Below are positions 35,343 to 47,767 of a DNA stretch of 64,000 nucleotides, piece after piece. Origin of the DNA: Dolichospermum sp. FACHB-1091 (lineage in GTDB: Bacteria; Cyanobacteriota; Cyanobacteriia; Cyanobacteriales; Nostocaceae); the NCBI RefSeq assembly GCF_014697585.1, contig NZ_JACJSB010000009.1, positions 1 through 64,000 on the forward strand, in the 5' to 3' direction. Positions within the stretch are counted from its first letter, which is position 1, and each line of letters starts with the position of its first letter. The notes beneath the pieces were generated by a model. It ran no database searches, was not told the origin of the DNA, and was given only the letters and a program-made list of their open reading frames with translations. Both the position numbers and the translations under genes were made by a program.

Positions 35343-36482
35343 GTGAATATGAATAAACCAATTCTACTCTCAACTCCCCATATAGGATCTCAAGAATTAG
35401 CATTCGTAAAAGAAGCATTTGATACTAATTGGATTGCTCCAGTTGGTCCTCATGTTGATGCTTTTGAACAAGAATTTTGTCAAATAACTGGCGCTAGTTA
35501 TGCTGCTGCTGTCAGTTCGGGAACTGCGGCTTTACATTTAGCCTTACAATTAGTTGGTGTAGGGTCAGGAGATGAGGTTTTTTGTTCTACTTTAACCTTT
35601 GCTGCTACTGCTAATCCTATCATTTACTTAGGTGCAAAACCAGTTTTTATTGATAGCGATCGCATTTCCTGGAATATGAACCCAGAATTGTTGCAGGAAG
35701 CTTTACAAAAACGTGCCTATTTTGGTAAATTACCAAAAGCAGTTATCCTTGTACATTTGTATGGTCAAAGTGCAGATATTGAACCTATTCTCCAAGTTTG
35801 TGATCAATATAATATTCCCCTAATTGAAGATGCAGCCGAGGCTTTAGGTGCTACCTACAAAGGACTTTGTCCTGGTACTTTTGGGCGAATTGGTATTTAT
35901 TCCTTCAATGGTAATAAAATCATCACTACTTCTGGTGGAGGAATGTTAGTTTCTGATGATGATCAATTAGTTATGAAAGCCAAATTTCTAGCAACTCAAG
36001 CCCGTGATCCTGCACCCCATTATCAACATTCAGAAATCGGTTATAACTATCGTCTGAGTAATGTTTTAGCAGGTATCGGTCGTGGTCAATTACAAGTTTT
36101 AAATGAAAGAGTAGCAGCGAGACGACGCAATTTTGAAATTTATCAATCTGCTTTGGGAGATTTACCAGGAATCGAATTTATGCCCGAAGCTAATTTTGGA
36201 CATTCCACACGCTGGTTAACGGCTTTAACAGTTGCGACCGAGGCTTTTGGTGCAGATCGAGAATATATTCGTCTTCAACTTGCTAAAGAACAAATTGAAG
36301 CTCGTCCTGTCTGGAAACCATTACACCTCCAACCTGTGTTTTCTGAATGTGAATGTATTGGTGGTGAAGTTGGGGAAGATTTATTTATGCGCGGTCTTTG
36401 TTTACCTTCTGGTTCTAATCTAACAGACGAAGATTTAGAAAGAGTAATTTCTGTTATCAAGGCTATTTACTCGACAACTTAA
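35343..36482 (+). CDS. DegT/DnrJ/EryC1-family sugar aminotransferase (EpsN/PglE type)
   Basis: This 379-residue PLP enzyme would convert a 4-keto nucleotide sugar to the 4-amino sugar. The opening ILLSTPHIGSQELAFVKEAF and NWIAPVGPHVDAFEQEF match EpsN of Bacillus and PglE of Campylobacter. It also has SSGTAALHLAL, IEDAAEALGA and the cofactor lysine Lys192 in SFNGNKIIT. GTG at 35343 abuts the upstream stop. An ATG two codons later is the alternative. Partners in the locus are the dehydratase at 10212 and the acetyltransferase at 33113. Confidence 0.92.
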   Translation: MNMNKPILLSTPHIGSQELAFVKEAFDTNWIAPVGPHVDAFEQEFCQITGASYAAAVSSGTAALHLALQLVGVGSGDEVFCSTLTFAATANPIIYLGAKPVFIDSDRISWNMNPELLQEALQKRAYFGKLPKAVILVHLYGQSADIEPILQVCDQYNIPLIEDAAEALGATYKGLCPGTFGRIGIYSFNGNKIITTSGGGMLVSDDDQLVMKAKFLATQARDPAPHYQHSEIGYNYRLSNVLAGIGRGQLQVLNERVAARRRNFEIYQSALGDLPGIEFMPEANFGHSTRWLTALTVATEAFGADREYIRLQLAKEQIEARPVWKPLHLQPVFSECECIGGEVGEDLFMRGLCLPSGSNLTDEDLERVISVIKAIYSTT

Positions 36483-36497
36483 AAATACCCAAATTTA

Positions 36498-38687
36498 ATG
36501 ATTATGGAACTACAAGAATCTTCTATATCACCGGCAAAATATTGGACAATTCTCAAACGTCGTTGGTTAGCAACTTTATCTATTAGTATTGTTGTTTTTG
36601 GTGTATCACAGTTAGCAACATCTTTGAAAAAACCTCTTTATGTGGCAGAAGGTAAGTTGCGTTTTCAAAGAAATAATTCTACTTCTTCCATGACAGGACT
36701 AGGAACAGAAATAGGTAAATTAGTTCCTCTCATGGAACAAAGTAATCCCATGAACACAGAGGTAGAAATAATACGTTCTTTTCCAGTAATAGGCACAACT
36801 ATTAACCGCTTAGAACTCAAAGATGATAAAGGACTGGCTTTAAAAACTAAGCTATTTCTCAAAAACCTGACTATCAAAGAAGTTAAAGGCGCTGATGTTC
36901 TCCAAATTACCTACGCAGATACTAACCCAAAAACTGCTGCTCAAGTTGTAAATGAGCTAATGAAAGTTTATTTGGAGCAGAATTTATCTTCACGCAGAGC
37001 CGAAGCAGCCGCTGCTCGTAAATTCATAGAAAGACAACTACCAAAAGCTGAATTAGTTATGCGTCGCGCTGAATCTGAATTAGCAGGTTTTAAAGAGAGA
37101 AATAGGATTATTTCTTTACAGGAAGAAGCCACTAAAGCAGTAGAAATAATGACTGATTTGCAATTGAAAATTAACGATACTCAGTCTCAATTAGCTAATA
37201 TTGAATCCCAATCTCAAGTAATTAGTCAACAACTGGGAATGACTCCAGATCAGGCATTATTAATGACTTCTATTAGTCAAATTTCTGGAATACAAGATAT
37301 TCTTAAGGAAATCCAACAGCTACAATCAAAATTAGCAAATAGGCAAACAATTTTGGAGGAAAATCATCCAGAAATTATAGATTTGCAAGATAAAATTATA
37401 TCTTTAAATAGGGTTATTAATACGAGAATAGCCCAAGCATTAGGTAAAAATAAACTACAAACAGAAGGCAACTTACAACTGAGTACATTGCAACAACAAC
37501 TGTCTGGTAAACTTGTAGAATTAGAATCTAATCGTCTAGGTTTAACGAGTCAAGTTAATTCTTTGTTAAAGTTACAATTTGCTTATAAAAAAAGATTGAA
37601 TAATTTACCCAAACTAGAAGAACAACAGCGTCAGTTAGATCGTAAACTACAAGCAGCACAATCTACCTATTCTCTGTTACTTCAAAAGCTGCAAGAAAGC
37701 AGAATAGCCGAAAATCAAAATTTAGGTAATGCCACTAAGATATCCGAAGCAGAAATTCCTGATGAACCTAATTTGTCTGCCTTTGCTTCCTATCTAACTT
37801 CTGCGTTACTGAGTATATTGGCAGCCTTGATTACTATATATATTTTAGAACTTCAAGATAAATCTATCAAGACTGTTGACGAAGCTAAAGAATTACTAGA
37901 CTTGACTTTACTAGGAGTTATTCCTACAGCTAGTAGGTGGAAAAAATCCTCTAAACAAGAAGAAATTGATCCCTATAATCAAAGTATTATTCTACGAGAT
38001 TTTCCCCGTTCTTCTATTAGCGAAGCCTACCGAATGCTGAGGGCTAATCTCAATTTCATGAGCGCTGATAAGGAGCTAAAAGTTATTGTTATCACCAGTT
38101 CTGTACCCAAAGAAGGTAAATCAACAGTAGCGGCAAATTTAGCCACAGCAATGGCACAAATGGGCCGTCAAGTTTTACTAATAGATGGAGATTTGCACAG
38201 TCCAGTCCAGCATAAAATCTGGGACTTGATGAATAATCAAGGTTTAAGTAATTTAATTATTAAAGAAGAGGAAATCACTGCTACTATCAAAAAAGTCATG
38301 CCTAACTTAGATATCTTAACTTCTGGCATAGTTCCTCCTAGTCCGGCCTCTCTTCTAGATTCTCAAAGAATGGCGGCTTTAATGGCGAATTTTTCCGATA
38401 AATATGATTGTGTAATTGTTGATACACCAGCCTTAAATGTAGCTGCTGATGCTGTTACTTTAGGACAAATGGCCGACGGTGTTTTATTAGTAGTTCGTCC
38501 TGGTGTTGTTGATTCTGTTAATGCTGCTTTTGCTAGGGAACTATTAGCAAAATCTGGCCAAAATGTATTAGGACAGGTGGTTAATGGTGTAATCGTTAAA
38601 AATGAACCCCATAGCTATTACTACTTCCAAAAAGAAGACTATTCACAAACAATTAATCAAGAGTCTCAAGAAACTGTAAAAATTTAG
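36498..38687 (+). CDS. Polysaccharide co-polymerase/tyrosine autokinase (Wzc-like)
   Basis: This 729-residue inner-membrane protein controls chain length and export in Wzy-dependent pathways. The N-terminal Wzz domain has a hydrophobic segment near residues 25-45. A long coiled-coil periplasmic region (about 160-410) and a second membrane helix near 430-450 follow. The cytoplasmic BY-kinase has Walker A SVPKEGKSTVA near 537, Walker A' VLLIDGDL and Walker B CVIVDTPA. The C-terminal tail carries a tyrosine cluster (HSYYYFQKEDY), the usual autophosphorylation site. It closes the polysaccharide locus and is followed by hairpins at 38727. Confidence 0.92.
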   Translation: MIMELQESSISPAKYWTILKRRWLATLSISIVVFGVSQLATSLKKPLYVAEGKLRFQRNNSTSSMTGLGTEIGKLVPLMEQSNPMNTEVEIIRSFPVIGTTINRLELKDDKGLALKTKLFLKNLTIKEVKGADVLQITYADTNPKTAAQVVNELMKVYLEQNLSSRRAEAAAARKFIERQLPKAELVMRRAESELAGFKERNRIISLQEEATKAVEIMTDLQLKINDTQSQLANIESQSQVISQQLGMTPDQALLMTSISQISGIQDILKEIQQLQSKLANRQTILEENHPEIIDLQDKIISLNRVINTRIAQALGKNKLQTEGNLQLSTLQQQLSGKLVELESNRLGLTSQVNSLLKLQFAYKKRLNNLPKLEEQQRQLDRKLQAAQSTYSLLLQKLQESRIAENQNLGNATKISEAEIPDEPNLSAFASYLTSALLSILAALITIYILELQDKSIKTVDEAKELLDLTLLGVIPTASRWKKSSKQEEIDPYNQSIILRDFPRSSISEAYRMLRANLNFMSADKELKVIVITSSVPKEGKSTVAANLATAMAQMGRQVLLIDGDLHSPVQHKIWDLMNNQGLSNLIIKEEEITATIKKVMPNLDILTSGIVPPSPASLLDSQRMAALMANFSDKYDCVIVDTPALNVAADAVTLGQMADGVLLVVRPGVVDSVNAAFARELLAKSGQNVLGQVVNGVIVKNEPHSYYYFQKEDYSQTINQESQETVKI

Positions 38688-38726
38688 TTTAGTGAGGATT
38701 TACTGATAAGTATTGATTAATGTAGT

Positions 38727-38746
38727 GAGGACTTGAGTCCTCTTTT
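38727..38746 (+). terminator. Intrinsic terminator at the end of the polysaccharide locus
   Basis: GAGGAC and GTCCTC form a 6-bp stem closed by a TTGA tetraloop and followed by TTTT, 40 bases after the kinase stop. A near copy (AGGAC-TTGA-GTCCT) follows at 38765-38778. Confidence 0.6.
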
Positions 38747-38758
38747 CCCCTTTTCCCC

Positions 38759-38821
38759 GTAGTCAGGACTTGAGTCCTCTTTTCTAGACGCGAACAAAAT
38801 CAAGGCTAAATCCCTGACTAC
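38759..38821. repeat. Small inverted-repeat element
   Basis: GTAGTCAGG at the left and CCTGACTAC at the right are perfect inverted ends of a 63-bp non-coding unit. It shares the AGGACTTGAGTCCT hairpin with the sequence just upstream. Confidence 0.5.
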
Positions 38822-42952
<4,131 letters not shown>

Positions 42953-42956
42953 GTTA

Positions 42957-43126
42957 ATGGGTAATAGGTAATTGGTAATGGGTAATTGGTAATGGGTAAT
43001 GGGTAATGGGTAATTGGTAATTGGTAATTGGTAATTGGTAATAACTCTACCTGTTCCCTGTTCCCTGTTCCCTGTTCCCTGTTCCCTGTTCCCTGTTCCC
43101 TGTCCCCTGTTCCCTGTTCCCTGTTG
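42957..43126. repeat. Two adjoining heptamer tandem-repeat arrays between apcE and apcA
   Basis: About twelve units of TGGTAAT/GGGTAAT (42957-43041) are followed, after a short gap, by ten or so units of TGTTCCC (43052-43125). These are classic STRR arrays of Nostocales. They form the 3' flank of apcE and precede the apcA leader. Confidence 0.85.
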
Positions 43127-43364
43127 CCTCAAAATGAGCAAATCTGAAAATTAATGTTACAAAATATTAAGAGCAGTAATAAATGCTCAACATAATACTG
43201 GACAATATTTTGCGGGAGGTATTTGAGTTTTCCATCTGGTTTACACCAAATCCGGTCAATCTGGTTGCAAATGTAAATCAAGATGTTAGGCTTGACTATC
43301 AACCACATAAAGTCGTACCAGTTTAATCAAACTCTGGTTACATTAGTTTTGGAGGAATCCATTA
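43127..43364 (+). promoter_or_regulatory. apcA leader/promoter region
   Basis: About 240 bases without a gene before apcA, ending in TTTGGAGGAATCC, a strong ribosome binding site. The very high expression of apcAB in cyanobacteria makes a strong promoter here near certain, but I cannot place its -10 with confidence. Confidence 0.4.
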
Positions 43365-43850
43365 ATGAGTATCGTCACGAAAGCTATCGTGAATGCTGAT
43401 GCAGAAGCTCGCTACCTCAGCCCCGGTGAATTAGATAGAATCAAAGGTTTTGTTGCTGGTGGCGCACAACGCCTTCGCATCGCGCAAGTATTGACCGAAA
43501 ACCGCGAGCGCATTGTTAAGCAAGCTGGTGACCAACTGTTCCAAAAACGTCCTGATGTTGTTTCCCCCGGTGGTAACGCTTACGGTCAAGAAATGACAGC
43601 TACTTGTTTGCGTGACTTAGACTACTACCTCCGCCTCGTTACCTACGGAATCGTTTCTGGTGATGTTACAGCCATCGAAGAAATCGGTATCGTTGGTGTT
43701 CGGGAAATGTACAAGTCTTTGGGTACTCCCATTGATGCAGTTGCTGGTGGCGTTGCCGCTATGAAGAACGTTGCTGCTACCTTGTTGTCTGCTGAAGACG
43801 CTGGTGAAGCTGGTTCTTACTTCGACTACGTTGTTGGTGCAATGCAGTAG
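43365..43850 (+). CDS. apcA: Allophycocyanin alpha subunit
   Basis: ApcA is the alpha chain of the core cylinders of the phycobilisome. It has 161 residues, the usual length. The phycocyanobilin cysteine lies in [18 protein letters not shown] (Cys81 region), with the conserved chromophore-contacting RDLDYYLR. The N-terminus [21 protein letters not shown] is diagnostic. Codon use is strongly biased towards C-ending codons (GGT/ATC/AAC), as expected for a highly expressed gene, and unlike the AT-rich neighbours. Confidence 0.99.
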   Translation: MSIVTKAIVNADAEARYLSPGELDRIKGFVAGGAQRLRIAQVLTENRERIVKQAGDQLFQKRPDVVSPGGNAYGQEMTATCLRDLDYYLRLVTYGIVSGDVTAIEEIGIVGVREMYKSLGTPIDAVAGGVAAMKNVAATLLSAEDAGEAGSYFDYVVGAMQ

Positions 43851-43918
43851 GTTTTAGCTCTATTCTCGGCTCAAACTGATACTGTGACAATAAGGTTGGA
43901 AATAAGGAAAAAACAACA

Positions 43919-44404
43919 ATGCAAGACGCAATTACCTCCGTTATCAATTCTTCAGACGTTCAAGGTAAATACCTTGATACCTCTGCTCTCGAAAAACTAA
44001 AAGGCTACTTCGCTACTGGTGAACTGCGCGTTCGTGCCGCAGGTACTATCAGTGCTAATGCTGCTGCGATCGTTAAAGAAGCTGTAGCTAAGTCTTTGTT
44101 GTACTCTGATGTTACCCGTCCCGGTGGTAATATGTACACCACCCGTCGTTACGCAGCTTGTATCCGTGACTTGGATTACTACTTGCGTTATGCTACCTAT
44201 GCTATGCTCGCTGGTGATGCTTCCATTTTGGATGAGCGCGTATTAAATGGTTTGAAAGAAACCTACAATTCCTTGGGAGTACCCGTAGGCTCTACCGTTC
44301 AAGCTATCCAAGCTATGAAGGAAGTAACCGCTAGTTTGGTAGGTCCTGACGCTGGTAAAGAAATGGGCGTTTACTTCGACTATATCTCCTCTGGCTTGAG
44401 CTAG
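43919..44404 (+). CDS. apcB: Allophycocyanin beta subunit
   Basis: ApcB is the beta chain of allophycocyanin, 161 residues. The bilin cysteine lies in [21 protein letters not shown]. The asparagine methylated in beta phycobiliproteins lies in RPGGNMYTT. It begins [19 protein letters not shown], as usual for ApcB. It is 68 bases after apcA with AAGGAAA before the ATG, and is surely co-transcribed with apcA. Codon use is high-expression type. Confidence 0.99.
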   Translation: MQDAITSVINSSDVQGKYLDTSALEKLKGYFATGELRVRAAGTISANAAAIVKEAVAKSLLYSDVTRPGGNMYTTRRYAACIRDLDYYLRYATYAMLAGDASILDERVLNGLKETYNSLGVPVGSTVQAIQAMKEVTASLVGPDAGKEMGVYFDYISSGLS

Positions 44405-44452
44405 GAGTTAGGTTTGCACTTAGTAATATAGGTGCGGAACTGGTATTTTGGT

Positions 44453-44538
44453 CTGGAAATCAATCATGATTGCTAGAAGGTTCTCTTGCTAATTTGATTG
44501 TAAGTGTTATCAGTCTAGTGTTGATGGTTGATTTCCAG
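44453..44538 (+). promoter_or_regulatory. Long stem-loop between apcB and apcC
   Basis: CTGGAAATCAA (44453-44463) and TTGATTTCCAG (44528-44538) are a perfect 11-bp inverted repeat around a 64-base loop that can itself fold (TCAATCATGATTG). It lacks a T tract. A structure here could set the ratio of apcAB to apcABC messages by attenuation or by protecting the upstream message from decay. Confidence 0.55.
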
Positions 44539-44624
44539 TCTGCGAAAGATTAATTAAAGATTTGCACTCAAAATTTTTGAGATAAAAAAGTTTCCACAAA
44601 CAAATAGAGGAGATTTGAAGAAAA

Positions 44625-44831
44625 ATGGCTCGTTTATTTAAAGTAACTGCTTGTGTTCCTAGTCTATCTCGTACTCGCACCCAACGCGAATTACAAAACA
44701 CTTACTTTACTAAGTTAGTTCCCTATGAAAATTGGTTTCGTGAACAACAACGGATTCAAAAAATGGGTGGCAAGATTGTTAAAGTGGAATTAGCAACTGG
44801 TAAACAAGGTACTAATGCTGGTTTGTCTTAA
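44625..44831 (+). CDS. apcC: Small core linker polypeptide (LC 7.8, ApcC)
   Basis: ApcC is a 68-residue linker that caps the core cylinders and modifies allophycocyanin trimer absorption. The sequence ARLFKVTACVPSLSRTRTQRELQ opens every known ApcC, and KMGGKIVKVELATGKQG is its conserved end. GAGGAG precedes the ATG. A terminator follows at 44870. Confidence 0.99.
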   Translation: MARLFKVTACVPSLSRTRTQRELQNTYFTKLVPYENWFREQQRIQKMGGKIVKVELATGKQGTNAGLS

Positions 44832-44869
44832 TTTCTATAAATCAGAGCTTATTTTATTTCGATTTTGTT

Positions 44870-44897
44870 AGGGGTCTAAAAAGACCTCTTTTTTTAT
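44870..44897 (+). terminator. Intrinsic terminator of the apc operon
   Basis: AGGGGTCT pairs with AGACCTCT (one G-U pair) around AAAA, followed by eight T residues, 39 bases after the apcC stop. Confidence 0.85.
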
Positions 44898-45103
44898 TAT
44901 ATTTTCGCTGTTGCTGATTTAGATAATTTAGCTCACGCAGAGGCGCAGAGTCGCAGAGAGTGAGTTTATCTTTTTTTCATTTGATATTCTATCGAACTCT
45001 TGGAAATCATGCCGACAAGTATCCATTGTAAGCGATCGCCTGTGGTGCGATGCGCCAATAATAAACTAGAATTAAATAACCCTAGCTAAAAATTCTCTCA
45101 ACC
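44898..45103. other. Spacer with cyanobacterial repeat fragments
   Basis: It includes GTTGCTGATTTAGATAA (about 44912), similar to the end of the inverted-repeat element at 58761, and a CTCACGCAGAGGCGCAGAG-type repeat (about 44932-44965) that begins and ends as CTCAC/GTGAG. It also has one HIP1 octamer. Confidence 0.4.
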
Positions 45104-45406
45104 ATGGCAACTGCTACTAACATTGGTACGCTAGTAACCTGTTCTCCAGATATCAATAATGGTCGTCCCGTGATTACAGGGACTAAAACTTCTGTGAGTC
45201 GGGTGGTTGTTCTTTACAAACAAGGTGCAAATGCTGAAGAAATTGCCCGTCGGATAAGTCACCTCAACCTTGCCCAAGTTTATGCAGCTTTAGCTTACTA
45301 CCACGTTAATCGTCATCAGATTGAAACTGAGTTAGCCCAAGCAGAAGCAGAATACTGGAATTTAGCAGAGTTACACAGCCAGAAAGATACAGCATTGGCG
45401 AGTTAA
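45104..45406 (+). CDS. DUF433-domain protein (antitoxin-like)
   Basis: This 100-residue protein has the DUF433 pattern CSPDINNGRPVITGTKTSV, then a small helix-turn-helix-like part EEIARRISHLNLAQVYAALAYY. DUF433 proteins are commonly the antitoxin-like partner of a PIN/DUF5615-type toxin encoded immediately downstream with overlapping stop and start. Here only a 21-codon frame follows (45406-45471), so the partner seems to have been lost. The start ATG follows CTCTCAACC without a strong ribosome binding site. Confidence 0.8.
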   Translation: MATATNIGTLVTCSPDINNGRPVITGTKTSVSRVVVLYKQGANAEEIARRISHLNLAQVYAALAYYHVNRHQIETELAQAEAEYWNLAELHSQKDTALAS

Positions 45407-45471
45407 TGCGTGGAGTTTTGCGACTTATTAACACCAAATCAGCAGAAGATATGCAGAAGTGGAGTTTTTAA
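45406..45471 (+). pseudogene. Possible remnant of a DUF433-partner toxin
   Basis: ATG overlaps the DUF433 stop (TAATG) and reads MRGVLRLINTKSAEDMQKW then SF and a stop. The overlap is the usual arrangement for the toxin gene, and the residues could be a collapsed start-plus-tail of such a protein. The evidence is thin. Confidence 0.2.
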
Positions 45472-45578
45472 GTAACTGGGTTTATTGATTATGCCAGCTT
45501 TTATAGTCAGTCATACAAAAATAGGATGGGCTTTTATACCCACCCGTGGTTAATTATTCTTATTTCAATGGTTAAAAA

Positions 45579-45931
45579 TTATTGTGGGTTGCGTTGTTGA
45601 CGACGAGAACGCATTTCTTCCCGGAATTTCTTCATTTGTGCTTGCTGTTGGGGAGTTAATACAGCTTGCATTTTTTGTCTTTCTGACTCATGGATTTGTT
45701 TACAGCAGTTTTCATCTATTTAAACCAGACTTTGATTACCTTCTTCCTTTGCGCCTTCCCTACTTTGCGTCTACCCTTCGGGATCTCTAAGAGAGATTGC
45801 GCGAAACAAAAACCGTGGTTCATTTACCTGAAATTCGCTGTAATTTGATCTTTCTGTTTGTCCGTTAGGTTCAAAGACTGAAAAATATCACTCTTCTTTT
45901 CTCTTGTTTCTTGATGTTCTCCTTGTCTTGG
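45579..45931 (-). pseudogene. Spy-like (LTxxQ) gene fragment, interrupted by a 138-bp element
   Basis: Read on the minus strand, the fragment starts inside the gene (RQGEHQETREKKSDIFQS) and continues to LNLTDKQKDQI. It is then broken by an inserted element (45703-45840) and resumes with KQIHESERQKMQAVLTPQQ to the stop at 45579-45581. The two parts join perfectly when the element and one TA are removed. The text is nearly identical to the gene at 58265-58756 (for example the bases coding SLNLTDKQKDQI), so this is a recent duplicate. The first third, including the signal peptide, is missing, with an in-frame TAA at 45932. Confidence 0.85.
45703..45840. mobile_element. 138-bp MITE with TA target duplication
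   Basis: TA flanks both sides (45701-45702, 45841-45842). The ends CAGCAGTTTTCA and TGAAATTCGCTG are imperfect inverted repeats. A TA duplication is the mark of IS630/Tc1-mariner-type elements. It carries no coding sequence and has an internal ATCTCTAAGAGAGAT hairpin. Confidence 0.8.
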
Positions 45932-45984
45932 TTACTGAAGGGGGGACGAAATCAGCTTCCCTAATATTGTTGGGTGTTAGTCTT

Positions 45985-46018
45985 AATGCACAAGATTCTT
46001 GCAAAAATCTTGTGCATT
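45985..46018. repeat. 13-bp perfect inverted repeat
   Basis: AATGCACAAGATT and AATCTTGTGCATT face each other across an 8-base loop, at the inner end of the tnpA fragment. It may have arisen by an inverted duplication during decay of the element. Confidence 0.6.
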
Positions 46019-46109
46019 CTGCATTAATTATTTTCTTCCGATACTTGGTAACAAATACGAAGTGCAAGTAAATAGAAAATACAGAGTGTGAACTTTTGCG
46101 AGCAATCAT
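45996..46109 (-). pseudogene. IS200-type TnpA transposase, N-terminal fragment
   Basis: The minus-strand frame MIARKSSHSVFSIYLHFVF then VTKYRKKIINAECTRFLQE matches the first strand of IS200/IS605 Y1 transposases. The HUH motif and catalytic tyrosine are absent. The frame runs into unrelated sequence. Confidence 0.75.
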
Positions 46110-46148
46110 TTGACAAACATCTGTGTCTGATACAGGGGTTTCCGCTCT

Positions 46149-46233
46149 TATGAGGTACATCCTAAGCCCCCTCCTCGCACCCCCCTCAATCCCTGCGGGG
46201 GGATTGAGGGGGGTGGGGTTCTTGTACCTCATA
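46149..46233. repeat. 85-bp doubly palindromic element
   Basis: TATGAGGTACA and TGTACCTCATA are perfect 11-bp terminal inverted repeats. Inside, CCCCTCAATCC faces GGATTGAGGGG. The adjoining ACATCGGGAAGTGCTGTATA recurs, inverted and slightly changed, at about 52240-52270 with a single GAAGTACA, so the outer part is a dispersed repeat. Confidence 0.7.
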
Positions 46234-46515
46234 ACATCGGGAAGTGCTGTATATATTATTAATTAATATAACGGATTACCTATGGAGGTAAACCCCTACT
46301 GTGGCAACAAAAACAATGATTTTTCGGAAAGTTAGTTTGTTAACTTGTAAAGTTACCAACCAACGTCAAAATTGGGTACGTCGCTTTGATCTGAACGTGC
46401 AGTCTCCCTTTGTTTGATTTACCTTCACCATAACCCAGATTCCTAAACATCTTTACCACTGCGGGGGGTTTTTTTCAACTGCTTCCAGTTTTTTAGCAAT
46501 ATCCAAAGTAATCAT
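46234..46515. other. Spacer without recognisable gene
   Basis: About 280 bases of decayed sequence between the palindromic element and a transposase remnant. I see no open frame that resembles a known protein. Confidence 0.4.
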
Positions 46516-47455
46516 TTAAAGAATTAGAAATGGCAATAGAGGATGATGAAGCAGCCAAACCCGCAACAGAAAAAGACGAATTTCCTGATTTATCTTCTTG
46601 TCCCGCTTGTCCTTCCTATTCTCCTGATTGTCCTCGTCCTTCTCGCAACCCTTGTCCAAGATCCGCAGGAAGAGTAGGTAAAGTTGCAGTAGAGACAATA
46701 TCAATATCATTGTCTCTACTCTTTCTGGATTTTTCACAAAAAGACTATCAGCAAAAAATAACGGCTCTTTGATAAATCTAAATCCTCGCTCTGTTGATTG
46801 CTGTTCTTTATATATTTTCAATATTTCGGACAGGTCTATTAGTTATCAAAAACTCTTCTAAGATTTTTTTGGTTAATTTCTTTAAATCTGCTTTTTTCCT
46901 TTCTGTGCTTTCAAATAATAACCGTTCGGCTGACGCTCACGGCGAAGCCATCTTTGCTCTATTCCCCCGTAAGATACTTTCTCTTCTTGATAGCTATATC
47001 CTTTAATATCATTTGGTTTCAGTTCTTTACTTATCGGTGCTTTTACCAGGTTTTTAGCTTTTTTAATGGATAATGGGACTCGACTTATTCATTTCATGTT
47101 CGACATTAATTTTAAATTATTTTCACTATATAATACACTATCAGCAACCATTATACTTTCAAAATCTGTTTGTTTGGAATATTCCACTAAGATGTGAGCA
47201 AATACGGCTTTATCTGATTCATTTCCTGATGCTCCTCTAAAAAATAAAGGTATATTTCCATTACTACTTACTATTAAATCTAATATACATTGTTTTAAGT
47301 CTGGATGATGCTCACGGGAATGCCCCTGTGTGATATTAATCGGATTTTCTCGATTTATTCCTCCTTCTTTCTCTTGATTATTTAGGCAGTTCTTATACTC
47401 TTCATGTAAATGTAATGAGCTTGAATCTAAATGGGAATATGCGGATTCTAGTTAT
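46516..47455 (-). pseudogene. Degenerate DDE transposase (IS1634/IS4-like)
   Basis: Read on the minus strand from about 47455, blocks appear in order: AYSHLDSSSLHLHEE, then ITQGHSREHHPDLKQCILDL, GNIPLFFRGASGNESDKAVF, DFESIMVADSVLYSENN, VPLSIKKAKNLVKAP, SYGGIEQRWLRRER and finally RGFRFIKEPLFFADSLFVK with NPERVETMILIL. These match the catalytic core and C-terminus of IS1634-type transposases. The 5' part is missing, and at least one frameshift (near 46910) and stop codons are present. The gene is dead. Confidence 0.75.
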
Positions 47456-47767
47456 ATCAAGCATCAGAACCGAGACTAGGTCTTATTAGCATTCTTAAAT
47501 TTAATTATAAAAGCTTAACTCAAATAATTGGGTATTTATTTACCTAAAGTTAACAGAAACTTCGCAAACTTCACAATTAATAGTACCATAGGTGAGATAT
47601 ATTGTTTTTGGGCAATTAGCAATTAAAGTAAACTTTATTCTTAGTGAAAAATTAACAGCCGTTAAATCAAATCATCGGTCTAATTTGGCCTCTTTATTTC
47701 TTGAGATGTTATCAGTAAAAATCCTAAATCCTAAATAGTCCTGAATTTGATTGTAAGAGGTGAAAAT
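47456..47767. other. Spacer without recognisable gene
   Basis: AT-rich, about 310 bases, possibly containing the other end of the dead transposon. I see no repeat ends or gene that I can support. Confidence 0.35.

Noticed and set aside
42953-43126. Regularly spaced repeats resembling a CRISPR array
   Set aside because: Units are contiguous heptamers with no spacers between them, so these are STRR arrays.
46530-46772. 80-residue plus-strand frame rich in Ser, Pro and Cys
   Set aside because: It is the complement of the low-complexity tail of the dead transposase read on the minus strand.
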